Notes under the pieces: model-generated
The model's database searches: none
What the model was told of the DNA's origin: nothing
Seen by the model: the letters and a program-made list of their open reading frames with translations, nothing else
Shown: in pieces, positions 56,197 through 64,000 of the stretch
How positions within the stretch are numbered: position 1 is the stretch's first letter
Layout of the letters: each line of letters opens with the position of its first letter
From: Paenibacillus amylolyticus
GTDB lineage: Bacteria > Bacillota > Bacilli > Paenibacillales > Paenibacillaceae
NCBI RefSeq assembly: GCF_029689945.1
Contig: NZ_CP121451.1
Span: forward strand, 3,844,001-3,908,000
DNA: 64,000 nucleotides
Reading direction: 5' to 3'
Position numbers and translations under genes: made by a program

Positions 56197-56852
56197 ATGG
56201 TACGGCATTTTCTCATGAACATGTTCACGAATCATTTGAATTGCATGTTGTATCTACGGGTGCAGGGGATCAAGCAGCTTTTGTAAATGCTGCCAAGGAA
56301 GTATGGTCCTGGGTGGATTATATTCACATACGCGAGAAACAACTCACATGGCAAAACAAGGTCGATTGGGCTGAAAGTCTGCGTAACGTTGGCATTCCAT
56401 CTTGCCGCATCGTTATCAATGGTTCAAAACTGCCTTCACAGAATGACATCTATGGCGGTGTACATTGGGGGCAAGAGGCTTTGCGCAAGTACAACTCCAA
56501 CAATGAGGTCATAAGCAATGTGCAGCGAATTCGATTGGGTGTATCTGTTCATTCCATCGAGGAGGCACAAATCGCTGAAGAACGGGGAGCTGATTACCTT
56601 TTCTTCGGGCATGTCTACTCAACCAACAGTAAGCCTGATCTTGCGCCAAGAGGGTTATATGCTCTTAATGAAGTATGCAGAGGTGTTTCCCTACCTGTCA
56701 TCGCAATCGGAGGCATAGAGCCGGGAAATATTCACGCGATTCGCTCTGCGGGCGCAAAAGGAGTCGCTGTGATCTCAAATGTATGGTCAAGTGATTCGCC
56801 GGATCGGGCTGCTGCTTCACTAAGGCAGGCTATCATTGCTACGGAAGTCTGA
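56197..56852 (+). CDS. tenI: Thiazole tautomerase TenI (apparent frameshift near the start)
   Basis: TenI aromatises the thiazole phosphate made by ThiG. The protein has the ThiE/TenI barrel, with VDYIHIREKQ, RIVINGSKL, GVHWG, LGVSVHS and FGHVYST; the N-terminal ELHVVS matches B. subtilis TenI. The open frame alone would begin at TTG 56241 without a ribosome site. One G added to the GG at 56199-56200 lets ATG 56197, right after AAAGGAGAG, start the protein as MGTAFSHEH, for 218 residues. TenI rather than ThiE is preferred from the thiO-thiS-thiG-thiF context. Confidence 0.82.
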
Positions 56853-56874
56853 GCCGCTGAGAGGAGATGAGAGG

Positions 56875-58110
56875 ATGAACGAGATCGTAAAGGGTCAGAA
56901 CAGGGAAGATTTCAATCATCAACAGAAACCTGAAACGGATATAAGAAGCAAAAGTATTACTGATCCACCCGATAAGATTCGTGCGGAAACGATTATTGTA
57001 GGCGGAGGCGTTATTGGTTGTGCCATTGCATATGAGCTTGCTTCACGAGGACAGGATGTACTGTTACTGGACCGTTCTGCGATTGCAGGAGGGACTTCAT
57101 GCGCAGCGGCTGGAATGCTGGCGGCAGATAGTGAGGATTTTGTTCATCCTTTGATGGCTAAGCTTGCCAGGCAGAGCAGGCAGTTACTTACTGAGCAACA
57201 AGTGCTTATGGCTTCCCTCAGTAGTGTAGAGGTTGGTCTGCAACGCCATGGATTCCTGACCCCTTTTCGATCATACAACGAATTAAGCCGCTATAAGCAT
57301 AATCGAAATGCTGGTTTATCTGCTGATGAGGTATGGTGGGATCGTTCAGCCGTGCAACAGGAAGCATCATGGCTTAACAGAGATACGTATGGAGCCTACT
57401 ACAGACCTTACGAGAGTGAGATTCTTCCAGTCCATCTCACGAAGGCATATGCTGAATCCGCTCAAGCCCTGGGAGCACGAATTATGGAGGACATACAGGA
57501 TATACGTGTGCAAGCAAACGAACACGGCGTGCAGGGGATCACCACATCAATTGGTGAGATAACGTGCAAACATGTCATTATCGCGGCTGGCTTACAGGGT
57601 GAAGAGTTGATGAAACATGTGAATCTGAGCTTGCCTGTGTGGTCGGTAAAAGGTGAAATGGCTGCCGTTCAGTTCTCAGATGAACATGCAGGGTATAGAC
57701 CTGACAGAACGGTATATGCAGAGGATATCTATATTGTTCCCAAAGCCAATGGGGAAGTCTGGCTCGGGGCAACCAGTCTGCCAGGCAGAACGGACCTGAA
57801 CGTTTCTGTACAGAGTGTTCAGAAGTTGCTAACAGCCGCTACCCACTGGGTACCTGGGATTAAAGACGCACAATTCATGCGAGCGTGGGCTGGCGTTAGA
57901 CCGGCAACTCCAGATGGGCTGCCTTATATTGGTGCATGCAAGAGTATACCTGGGCTGTTCGCTGCCTTCGGGCATTACCGCAACGGAATCTTGCTTAGTG
58001 CGATAACAGGCAGACTTATCGCGGAGTTAATCGCTGGCAAAAGCTCGGAGGAACTCGGGATTGAGGCGTTGAGCCCTGAGCGACTGAACAGAGAGGGAGT
58101 GGTGCAGTGA
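56875..58110 (+). CDS. thiO: Glycine oxidase ThiO
   Basis: ThiO oxidises glycine to iminoglycine for thiazole synthesis. The 411-residue flavoprotein has the dinucleotide motif VGGGVIGCAIAYELA (about residues 42-56, after an unusual 40-residue polar extension), GGTSCAAAGML, and the FAD-binding C-terminal GHYRNGILL. ATG 56875 follows GAGGAGATGAGAGG; an upstream in-frame ATG at 56836 overlaps tenI. It ends in a GTGA overlap with thiS. The N-terminal extension is not seen in B. subtilis ThiO. Confidence 0.92.
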   Translation: MNEIVKGQNREDFNHQQKPETDIRSKSITDPPDKIRAETIIVGGGVIGCAIAYELASRGQDVLLLDRSAIAGGTSCAAAGMLAADSEDFVHPLMAKLARQSRQLLTEQQVLMASLSSVEVGLQRHGFLTPFRSYNELSRYKHNRNAGLSADEVWWDRSAVQQEASWLNRDTYGAYYRPYESEILPVHLTKAYAESAQALGARIMEDIQDIRVQANEHGVQGITTSIGEITCKHVIIAAGLQGEELMKHVNLSLPVWSVKGEMAAVQFSDEHAGYRPDRTVYAEDIYIVPKANGEVWLGATSLPGRTDLNVSVQSVQKLLTAATHWVPGIKDAQFMRAWAGVRPATPDGLPYIGACKSIPGLFAAFGHYRNGILLSAITGRLIAELIAGKSSEELGIEALSPERLNREGVVQ

Positions 58111-58310
58111 ATATCATCGTTAACGGTCAACGGATGGAGATTGAAGATAGCTTGAATCGAGTGGATAAACTGCTCCAATCATTGAACCTGCAAGTCAAGA
58201 CTGTAGTTGTAGAGCTGAACAGGCACATTTTAACGCGGGAGTATCATGAGACAACGGCATTAAGAGAAGGCGATCGAATCGAGATTGTACATTTTGTAGG
58301 AGGCGGTTGA
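58107..58310 (+). CDS. thiS: Sulfur carrier protein ThiS
   Basis: ThiS is the ubiquitin-like carrier that delivers sulfur to thiazole synthase as a C-terminal thiocarboxylate. The 67-residue protein begins MNIIVNGQ and ends in FVGGG, keeping the required Gly-Gly end that ThiF adenylates. Start GTG 58107 overlaps the thiO stop. Its TGA overlaps the thiG start. Confidence 0.95.
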   Translation: MNIIVNGQRMEIEDSLNRVDKLLQSLNLQVKTVVVELNRHILTREYHETTALREGDRIEIVHFVGGG

Positions 58311-59080
58311 TGATGTTGAGTATTGGGAAATACACGTTTGAGTCCAGATTGTTGCTCGGAACTGGCAAGTTTTCGGATCTGGAAGTGCAAAGTCATGCTG
58401 TGGAAGCATCTGGCACAGAAGTTTTAACTTTTGCTGTTCGTCGTCTGAATCTGGAGGAACGTAATCAGAAGCATTTTCTGGATACATTGGATCTGGACCA
58501 ATACACGCTTCTTCCGAATACGGCTGGAGCCTCCACTGCGGAAGAAGCGGTGCGGATTGCCGAGCTTGCGCGGGCTTCAGGACTTTGTGATATGATAAAA
58601 GTCGAAGTCATCGGAGATGGAATAACATTGCTCCCAGATCCGATTGAAACGTACAAGGCTTGCGAAATTTTGCTTGAAAAGGGCTTTACTGTGCTACCTT
58701 ATATTTCGGATGATGTCATTCTGGCCAAAAGGCTGCAACTGCTTGGCGTACATGCTGTAATGCCTGGTGCTTCTCCTATCGGAGGTGGCAGAGGCATCAT
58801 TAATGCCTATAACCTTGAGATCATCATTGAACAGGCGGTTGTGCCTGTGATTGTGGATGCAGGATTGCGCTCCCCGAAAGATGCTGCGTATGCGATGGAA
58901 CTTGGTGCGGATGGTGTATTGTTGAATACCGCTGTATCCGGATCAGGAGATCCAGTAAGCATGGCTAAAGCGATGCGATTGGGGGTAGAGGCAGGCAGAC
59001 TGGCATATGAGGCAGGCATGATACCCGTGAAGCGTTATGCAGCAGCCAGTAGTCCGGTGGAAGGAATGGTTCATACATGA
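58310..59080 (+). CDS. thiG: Thiazole synthase ThiG
   Basis: ThiG joins deoxyxylulose phosphate, iminoglycine and ThiS sulfur into the thiazole phosphate. The 256-residue TIM barrel has [37 protein letters not shown] with the Schiff-base Lys, and [18 protein letters not shown] 58310 follows AGGAGG by seven bases; ATG 58313 is the alternative. The stop overlaps thiF (ATGA). Confidence 0.96.
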   Translation: MMLSIGKYTFESRLLLGTGKFSDLEVQSHAVEASGTEVLTFAVRRLNLEERNQKHFLDTLDLDQYTLLPNTAGASTAEEAVRIAELARASGLCDMIKVEVIGDGITLLPDPIETYKACEILLEKGFTVLPYISDDVILAKRLQLLGVHAVMPGASPIGGGRGIINAYNLEIIIEQAVVPVIVDAGLRSPKDAAYAMELGADGVLLNTAVSGSGDPVSMAKAMRLGVEAGRLAYEAGMIPVKRYAAASSPVEGMVHT

Positions 59081-60124
59081 CAGATCAAATAACATCCTCA
59101 GAGCAGGCCGATCGATATTCCAGACAGGAACGCTACGCGCCACTTGGTAAGGAAGGTCAGGCCAGATTAAAGGGCAGCAGGGTTGTAATTGTAGGCGCTG
59201 GTGCACTCGGAACAGGGATTGCAGAAACGCTAGTGCGTTCAGGAGTAGGACATGTAACGATTGTGGATCGTGATTATGTGGAGTGGAGTAACCTGCAGCG
59301 ACAGCAACTATATGTAGAGCAGGATGCGATTGAACGGATGCCGAAGGCGATGGCGGCGGAAAAACGTCTGTCTGCCATTAATTCCACGGTTCATGTGGAA
59401 GGGAAAGTATTGGATGTCAGAGTAGATGAATTGGAGGAACTCGTTCAGCATACTGATTTGATTATGGATGCAACGGATAATTTTGATACCCGACTCCTCA
59501 TTAATGATATGGCACAGAAGCACCGTATTCCCTGGATTTATGGTGGATGCGTGGGCAGCTACGGAATTACTTATACATTCATGCCTGGCGATACCCCTTG
59601 TTTAAATTGTTTGCTGGGCGAAGTCCCGCTGGGGGAGATACTTGTGATACGTCTGGCATTATTCCGCAAGCGGTACAGATGGTAACGGCGAATCAGACAG
59701 CAGAGGCGATGAAGTTACTTAGTGGCAATGCCAATGCGTTGAGACGCAAGTTATTGTCATTTGACGTGTGGAGGAACGAATACATATCCATCAATGTGGA
59801 TGGTGCGAAAAGCAAGACTGTCCTTCCTGCGGCACCTCCGCAACGTATCCATATCTTTCGGCGTCCAACCTGGAGAAAACGGATGTGCTGTGTGGAAGAG
59901 ATACCGTTCAGATCCGCCCTGCAAGGCGCATGAATCTGGATCTTCAACATACCGCGGATCGCTTGAATAGACTCCAGGAAGGAAAAGTGGAATGCAATCC
60001 GTTTCTGGTTTCTTTTACAACAGGAGCCCATAGAATGGTCGTTTTTCAGGATGGACGTGTCCTCGTACATGGCACAAAAGATACAGCTGAAGCGCGTACG
60101 CTCGTACATCGCTACTTTGGTTAA
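59077..60124 (+). CDS. thiF: ThiS adenylyltransferase ThiF (two apparent frameshifts)
   Basis: ThiF adenylates ThiS. The E1-like protein has [27 protein letters not shown] with the Arg finger, and [11 protein letters not shown] zinc site has CLNC early and CPSC later. As read it stops at 59685. One G in the run 59631-59635 restores [20 protein letters not shown], and one A at 59808-59811 restores [10 protein letters not shown]. The product is then 349 residues and ends at 60124. The later section has a small C-terminal domain like that in MoeB/ThiF fusions. A terminator follows. Confidence 0.9.
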
Positions 60125-60139
60125 AGCAAGAAAGAAGCC

Positions 60140-60170
60140 AAGTCTGTTCCCTGGAGGGAATGGACTTTTT
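60140..60170 (+). terminator. Intrinsic terminator of the thi operon
   Basis: AAGTC and TTCCCT pair with AGGGAA and GACTT with mismatches between, followed by TTTTTC. Confidence 0.75.
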
Positions 60171-60243
60171 CATTTTACGGCATGCTAACGGTACCAACCA
60201 TTGCTACGCGCAGCGGGGATAGAGACAGGCCGGGTGAGAAACA

Positions 60244-60953
60244 GTGAAAACAGTCATTTTGCTGATTGGAGTAGGGGAGCAGATCAGTCTTATTCACGAC
60301 GTTTTAGGTGCGGAAGGGTATGAGGTACAACGAATGGATTGGTCTGAACTAAAACAATCCGTTGAGCCGTCGTTGCTGCATATTAACCTGATCATCTTGG
60401 TGGACCGGAGAGAGGGGCGTGCACACCAAAATGACCCGGATCCGAAATTAGCGTTGAAACGATGGCTAGATAAAGGTCAGGTGATACCTCTGCTGGTAAT
60501 CACTTCTTCAAATACATCTCCTCAGTTTATCGTGGAATGGCTGGATTACGGAGCTAATGACGTGATGCAGGAGCCCATCCACTTGTCCGTGATGCTAGCC
60601 AGAATACGAAATTTATTGCGTATTTTTGCGAATGCAACACAAGAGGGGAAGAAGTAATTGTCGTTCATGATCTTAAAGTGAATTTACGCTCAAGGCGGGT
60701 GAATCGTGCGGGGGAGTACCTGACTTTAACGCCAAAAGAGTACGAACTGCTGGAATTTCTGGCCTTGCATGTGAATGAAGCATGTACCCGAAGTGATATT
60801 TTACGGGAAGTATGGGGGTATGAGTATGCGATGGATACCAACGTTGTGGATGTGTATATCAAACATCTGAGGGTAAAGGTGGATAAGGGGAGAAGTGTGA
60901 AACTGATTCATACGGTACGTGGGATAGGTTACATGTTACACGATAAAAATTAG
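60244..60953 (+). CDS. Atypical OmpR-type response regulator (apparent frameshift)
   Basis: A 236-residue regulator after one G is restored in the run 60645-60648, which changes a stop at 60657 to GEEVIVVHDLKVNLRS and joins the two parts. The winged-helix domain is normal (LTPKEYELLEFL, VDVYIKHLRVKV, RGIGYML). The receiver is degenerate: the acidic pair after the first strand is missing (ILLIGVGEQ), LIILVDRRE replaces the phospho-Asp strand, and the Lys of the usual KP motif is Glu in MQEP. No histidine kinase is near. Phosphorylation-independent control is likely. Start GTG 60244 follows GGGTGAGA. Confidence 0.8.
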
Positions 60954-61007
60954 ATAAATCACCGCATTCCATGAATCTCCAGTTTGAAGCATGGCGAAAA
61001 AAGGGTA

Positions 61008-61038
61008 AAAGAAAAGACCGGATCATATCATCCGGCCC
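61008..61038 (-). terminator. Terminator of the NlpC/P60 gene
   Basis: On the minus strand CCGGAT pairs with ATCCGG around GATATG and runs into TCTTTTCTTTT. Confidence 0.8.
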
Positions 61039-61061
61039 TTACTCTTTAACTATAAACGGTT

Positions 61062-61562
61062 CTACAGTACACGACGAGCTTTAATGTAAGTTCTCTTCCA
61101 AGTACCGGAGTTCAGATCCGAGATCGTTACACCTGGAGATCCATACGTATGCAGAATCTTTCCGTTCCCTGCATATACGCCTACATGAGTAATGTTAGAA
61201 CCCGTAGAACGGCTACCGCTCGAGAAGAATACAAGATCGCCAACACGAAGATTAGCTTTGGATACAGCTGTACCTTCTTTAGATTGGCTTACGGATGTGC
61301 GCGGCAAGTCTACACCATACTTTTTGAAAATATATTTCATAAAGGAAGAGCAGTCAAAAACTTTGGTTGTTGATGTTGAAGCACCAAATTTATATGGAGT
61401 TCCAGTAAATTGTTTACCATAATTAACAATCTGTTGACCTGTGGACACAGAAGCAGTTGCTGCCTGTGCAACAGGGGCGTTAGTCATTAATACAGCTCCA
61501 AAACCTAGTGTAGCGCACAACCCGACGGTTACGGCCTTTTGGACAAAGATGTTTGTTTTCAT
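61062..61562 (-). CDS. Secreted NlpC/P60 family peptidoglycan peptidase
   Basis: A 166-residue exported protein: signal peptide (about 1-35, ending VAQA|A), then one NlpC/P60 domain with catalytic Cys in FDCSSFMKYIF, His in ITHVGVYAG and a third polar residue (His in ILHTYG). Such enzymes cut the D-Glu to diamino-acid bond of the stem peptide. There is no SH3b or LysM targeting domain. ATG 61562 is preferred with GGAGGT upstream; the TTG at 61580 lies in that ribosome site. It is monocistronic. Confidence 0.9.
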   Translation of the reverse strand: MKTNIFVQKAVTVGLCATLGFGAVLMTNAPVAQAATASVSTGQQIVNYGKQFTGTPYKFGASTSTTKVFDCSSFMKYIFKKYGVDLPRTSVSQSKEGTAVSKANLRVGDLVFFSSGSRSTGSNITHVGVYAGNGKILHTYGSPGVTISDLNSGTWKRTYIKARRVL

Positions 61563-61860
61563 GTTAGTTAGTACCTCCAAAATTCGTTTTCGTTAAGTTG
61601 CTAGAGCGAGTATAACAGCTTTGTAACAGCCTAGAAATTGGATAGGGACGTGTAATCCCTTGCGCCACAGTGGTTTGGGTATGTTTATTAAAATATAATT
61701 AAAAATGTCAAAAAATTAATCATTGACGAATGATAAGTAGAAATGAACTAGAAAAGACCCTTGAATCTCAAGGGTCTTTGTTGGGTATGAACCTATTTTC
61801 TGATTGAATCCACTGGTTACAAAAACGTAATAATTAAGAGAACATGCTGATGAATTTAAT
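61563..61860. other. Intergenic region between nlpC-type gene and thiN
   Basis: No gene is seen. It holds the nlpC-type upstream region and a thiN-side terminator at 61752-61779. AT-rich sequence lies between. Confidence 0.6.
61752..61779. terminator. Bidirectional intrinsic terminator after thiN
   Basis: AAAGACCCTTGA pairs perfectly with TCAAGGGTCTTT around ATC. It lies downstream of thiN on the minus strand. Confidence 0.85.
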
Positions 61861-62502
61861 TTAATCTTTGCTTTGAATGATCAGGAGTAAGCCACTATCA
61901 ATCGTGACTGTGCCGGAAGTGCCTAGAAGTTGGTTGCTTACACCCAAGGATTGTCCCATGCGAATGGTGGCTTGATTCAGCGGATACATAAAACCCTCCA
62001 AGGTTATACCAGTAACTTCATGCGTCAACGGAAGTAAAGAAACATATTTATAGTCACGGTGTTCAACCACAGCTTTGGATGTTGTGAGTGTCATATAGTT
62101 GTGTTTGTCCTGAATGGAACAGGAGATATGATGCTGCATCGCGCGAACCATGATATGTACATTAGCGAGTGTGTGATCCATACGTGTACCTGTAGCGCCT
62201 AACATTAAAATGTGAGTAGGTTCGTGGTCTAACGCCGTTTCAAATGCCATTTCCGTATCGGTGAGATCCTTATGAACAGGGTCGCATGTAATGAATGTAG
62301 TGCTGTTGTTACTTACAATTGTACGTTCCTCTTCAGAGATAGAGTCGAAATCGCCAACTGCAATATGAGGCTGAACACCGTGTTCGATCAAAAATAATGC
62401 GCCGCGATCGGCCCCGATGATTATGTCATCTTCACGTATTTCCTGAAGTAATTCCGGAGATACATTTCCGCCTGTAAAAATAACAATCCGTTTCACCTTC
62501 AT
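61861..62502 (-). CDS. thiN: Thiamine diphosphokinase
   Basis: This enzyme makes thiamine diphosphate from thiamine and ATP, the ligand of the TPP riboswitch located about 6 kb away. The 213-residue protein has GADRG, GDFDS and DLTDTE (metal and ATP), and GATGTRMDHTLAN. It runs opposite to the tenI-thiF operon and has no visible THI element. Its upstream region is shared with the TRIC-like gene. Length and motifs are typical of the Firmicute ThiN family. Confidence 0.94.
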   Translation of the reverse strand: MKVKRIVIFTGGNVSPELLQEIREDDIIIGADRGALFLIEHGVQPHIAVGDFDSISEEERTIVSNNSTTFITCDPVHKDLTDTEMAFETALDHEPTHILMLGATGTRMDHTLANVHIMVRAMQHHISCSIQDKHNYMTLTTSKAVVEHRDYKYVSLLPLTHEVTGITLEGFMYPLNQATIRMGQSLGVSNQLLGTSGTVTIDSGLLLIIQSKD

Positions 62503-62685
62503 TTTATTTCATCCTTCCTAATATCAGAGAAAATAGTTCATAGTTTCAAATATGGTGTTGTAACTTGTGCAAATATATTCACCAAACCAGTATAATCCAC
62601 AAAATGTGGTTGCACAATTTAAGTGCTCGCGGATACAATGGGTAGAGCGACATGGAGATGACTTGAAAAGTGAGGTTTGAACAGG

Positions 62686-63387
62686 TTGGACTTACACATT
62701 TTTGAAGTATTCAGTATTATAGGCACCATCGCATTTGCAATGTCCGGTGCTTTCGTGGCAATGGAAGAGGAGTATGACATTTTGGGAGTACTTGTGCTTG
62801 GACTTGTCACGGCATTTGGAGGCGGGATTATCCGGAATGTACTTATAGGTATACCTGTAACGACATTATGGAGTCAGGGATCACTTATTATGTTAGCCTT
62901 AGTATCTGTAGCGGTTGCGTTTATATTGCCTCTCAAGTGGATTAGTCACTGGAAGCGAACAGAGGCATTGTTTGATGCAATCGGACTTGCAGCATTTGCA
63001 ATCCAAGGTGCACTGTACGCGGCGAACATGGGACATCCCATTAGCGCAGTTATCGTAGCAGCAGTAATGACCGGTATTGGTGGAGGCGTTATTCGTGATG
63101 TGCTTGCTGGACGCAAACCGCTCGTATTGCGTGATGAAATCTATGCTGTATGGGCGATGACAGCCGGTTTTGTCATAGGTATGGGCTGGTTAACAACGAA
63201 TGCCGGATTATTGCTTTGTTTCGCGGCCGTTGTATTCTTCCGGATGTGTTCTGTACATTATAAATGGAAGCTGCCACGTCGTTCGTTGGTCGCATCCGAC
63301 ACGGTGGACGTCAGTCCTCAGCCGGAAAGCATTGTAACACAGCCAACATCGTCTGTACTTCAAGGCACGTTAAGCAAGGGGGATTAA
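62686..63387 (+). CDS. TRIC-like/UPF0126 membrane protein
   Basis: A 233-residue membrane protein of the UPF0126 (YvgT) family related to trimeric intracellular cation channels, with seven hydrophobic helices. Two GGG-containing motifs, TAFGGGIIRNVLIG and TGIGGGVIRDVLAG, form the internal repeat and pore lining. TTG 62686 gives MDLHIFEVFSIIGT, the usual start; TTG 62677 is also in frame. It lies directly before the phosphatase gene (stop and start within 6 bases). The ion it carries is unknown. Confidence 0.87.
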   Translation: MDLHIFEVFSIIGTIAFAMSGAFVAMEEEYDILGVLVLGLVTAFGGGIIRNVLIGIPVTTLWSQGSLIMLALVSVAVAFILPLKWISHWKRTEALFDAIGLAAFAIQGALYAANMGHPISAVIVAAVMTGIGGGVIRDVLAGRKPLVLRDEIYAVWAMTAGFVIGMGWLTTNAGLLLCFAAVVFFRMCSVHYKWKLPRRSLVASDTVDVSPQPESIVTQPTSSVLQGTLSKGD

Positions 63388-63388
63388 T

Positions 63389-63862
63389 ATGATTCACGTT
63401 TTGTTTGTATGTCTGGGCAACATCTGTAGATCTCCAATGGCTGAAGCAGTCCTGCGTCATAAAGTCCTGGAGAAGGGGCTTGAACACCAGATTCGTGTGG
63501 ATTCGGCAGGTACAGGAAACTGGCACGTTGGCAAACCTCCGCATGAAGGAACTCGAAAATTGCTGGATTCCTACCAGATTTCTTATGCGAACATGGCAGC
63601 GAGACAATTCGCCAGCGAAGACTTTAGTCAATTTGATTACATTGTGTGTATGGATAATTCGAATGCAGATAATGTACGCAACGTTGCAGGCGGAGCTGAA
63701 GCGGATATCATCAAGTTTATGGACATGCTTCCAGAGGAAAAACTCAGGGAAGTACCGGACCCGTATTACACGGGCAATTTTGAAGAGGTATACGAATTGG
63801 TCAACGTAGGCTGCGACGTTCTGTTGAGAAAGATTGAAGAGGAACATTCCATAACCCAGTAA
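63389..63862 (+). CDS. Low-molecular-weight protein-tyrosine phosphatase
   Basis: This 157-residue enzyme has the P-loop CLGNICRS (Cys8, Arg14, the CX5R signature) at the N-terminus, general-acid Asp in VPDPYYTG and a typical Tyr pair before it. It dephosphorylates protein tyrosines, sometimes arginine (YwlE-like). The ATG follows AAGGGGG in the end of the previous gene, so the two form an operon. The corresponding kinase is not in the window. Confidence 0.92.
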   Translation: MIHVLFVCLGNICRSPMAEAVLRHKVLEKGLEHQIRVDSAGTGNWHVGKPPHEGTRKLLDSYQISYANMAARQFASEDFSQFDYIVCMDNSNADNVRNVAGGAEADIIKFMDMLPEEKLREVPDPYYTGNFEEVYELVNVGCDVLLRKIEEEHSITQ

Positions 63863-63897
63863 ATAAGCCAGATACGATATTTAACTTGTAATCGGAC

Positions 63898-63950
63898 AAA
63901 GAAGCAGGAGCGGTTAAGCAATCAACCAGGCAGGGTATCCTGCTTCTTTT
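63898..63950 (+). terminator. Candidate terminator after the phosphatase gene
   Basis: AAAGAAGCAGGA pairs with TCCTGCTTCTTT around a loop of about 28 bases and is followed by T's. Confidence 0.6.
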
Positions 63951-63959
63951 AGATTACAA

Positions 63960-63974
63960 TTGTAAGCGGTATCA
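63960..63974 (+). promoter_or_regulatory. Candidate CcpA cre site at the window end
   Basis: TTGTAAGCGGTATCA fits the consensus WTGNAANCGNWNNCW at every position. The gene it would control lies beyond base 64000. Confidence 0.5.
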
Positions 63975-64000
63975 TTATGATGCAGAACAAAAGCGGCATT

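Noticed and set aside
60678..60953. A stand-alone winged-helix DNA-binding gene.
   Set aside because: Restoring one G joins it to the receiver domain in the usual OmpR order with a normal linker.

Overview
The window is a chromosomal segment from a spore-forming Firmicute, almost certainly Paenibacillus. Gene order follows the Bacillus subtilis mutS-mutL-miaA-hfq / spoVK-hflX-ynbB-glnR-glnA / lexA-yneA-ynzC neighbourhood, and cotE precedes mutS as in Bacillus. Proteins carry Paenibacillus-style features, such as a large PBP1 with an Asn/Gly tail and LplA/LplB/YtcP-type sugar importers. I see no rRNA, tRNA, CRISPR array, insertion sequence or prophage.

Layout: 1-2058 is the end of an SsuA/ThiY-like importer (binding protein, ATPase, permease). 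2403-12450 holds an aromatic-acid-exporter family protein, spore coat gene cotE, an amidoligase-like gene, mutS, mutL, an RsmJ-like methyltransferase and miaA. 12823-22557 holds hfq, a class A penicillin-binding protein, an Ntdp-like phosphatase, spoVK, hflX, ynbB and glnR-glnA. 23152-27619 holds an aldehyde dehydrogenase, the divergent SOS pair lexA/yneA, ynzC, a membrane protein and a HAD hydrolase. 28170-32714 is a sugar ABC importer with a candidate CcpA (cre) site and a GntR regulator. 32810-43329 holds mtnD and metH (methionine), rnz, a HAD-IIA phosphatase, an Fpg/Nei glycosylase with endonuclease IV, and a tightly overlapped run of cREC protein, thioredoxin, ABC ATPase and RlmM-like methyltransferase. 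43567-54082 is a divergent Tad/Flp-like assembly locus led by a Ser/Thr kinase fused to a MinD-like ATPase domain; it is the most interesting part of the window. 54220-60124 has an ABC-F ATPase and a TPP-riboswitch-controlled tenI-thiO-thiS-thiG-thiF operon. The end holds an atypical response regulator, an NlpC/P60 peptidase, thiN, a TRIC-like channel and a low-molecular-weight tyrosine phosphatase.

A pervasive oddity is single-base indels. I count 18 places in 13 genes where the reading frame breaks and is restored by one base, 17 of them apparent deletions and mostly in short G, C or A runs. With those bases restored every gene gives a family-like full-length product of whole-codon length. 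This points to homopolymer errors in the assembly rather than gene decay. It also creates false signals, notably an apparent glycosylase-endonuclease IV fusion.

Regulatory signals readable here include a TPP riboswitch with a distal terminator, GlnR operators at glnR and glnA, LexA boxes at lexA and yneA, sporulation-type promoters at cotE and spoVK, two cre-like sites and many intrinsic terminators.
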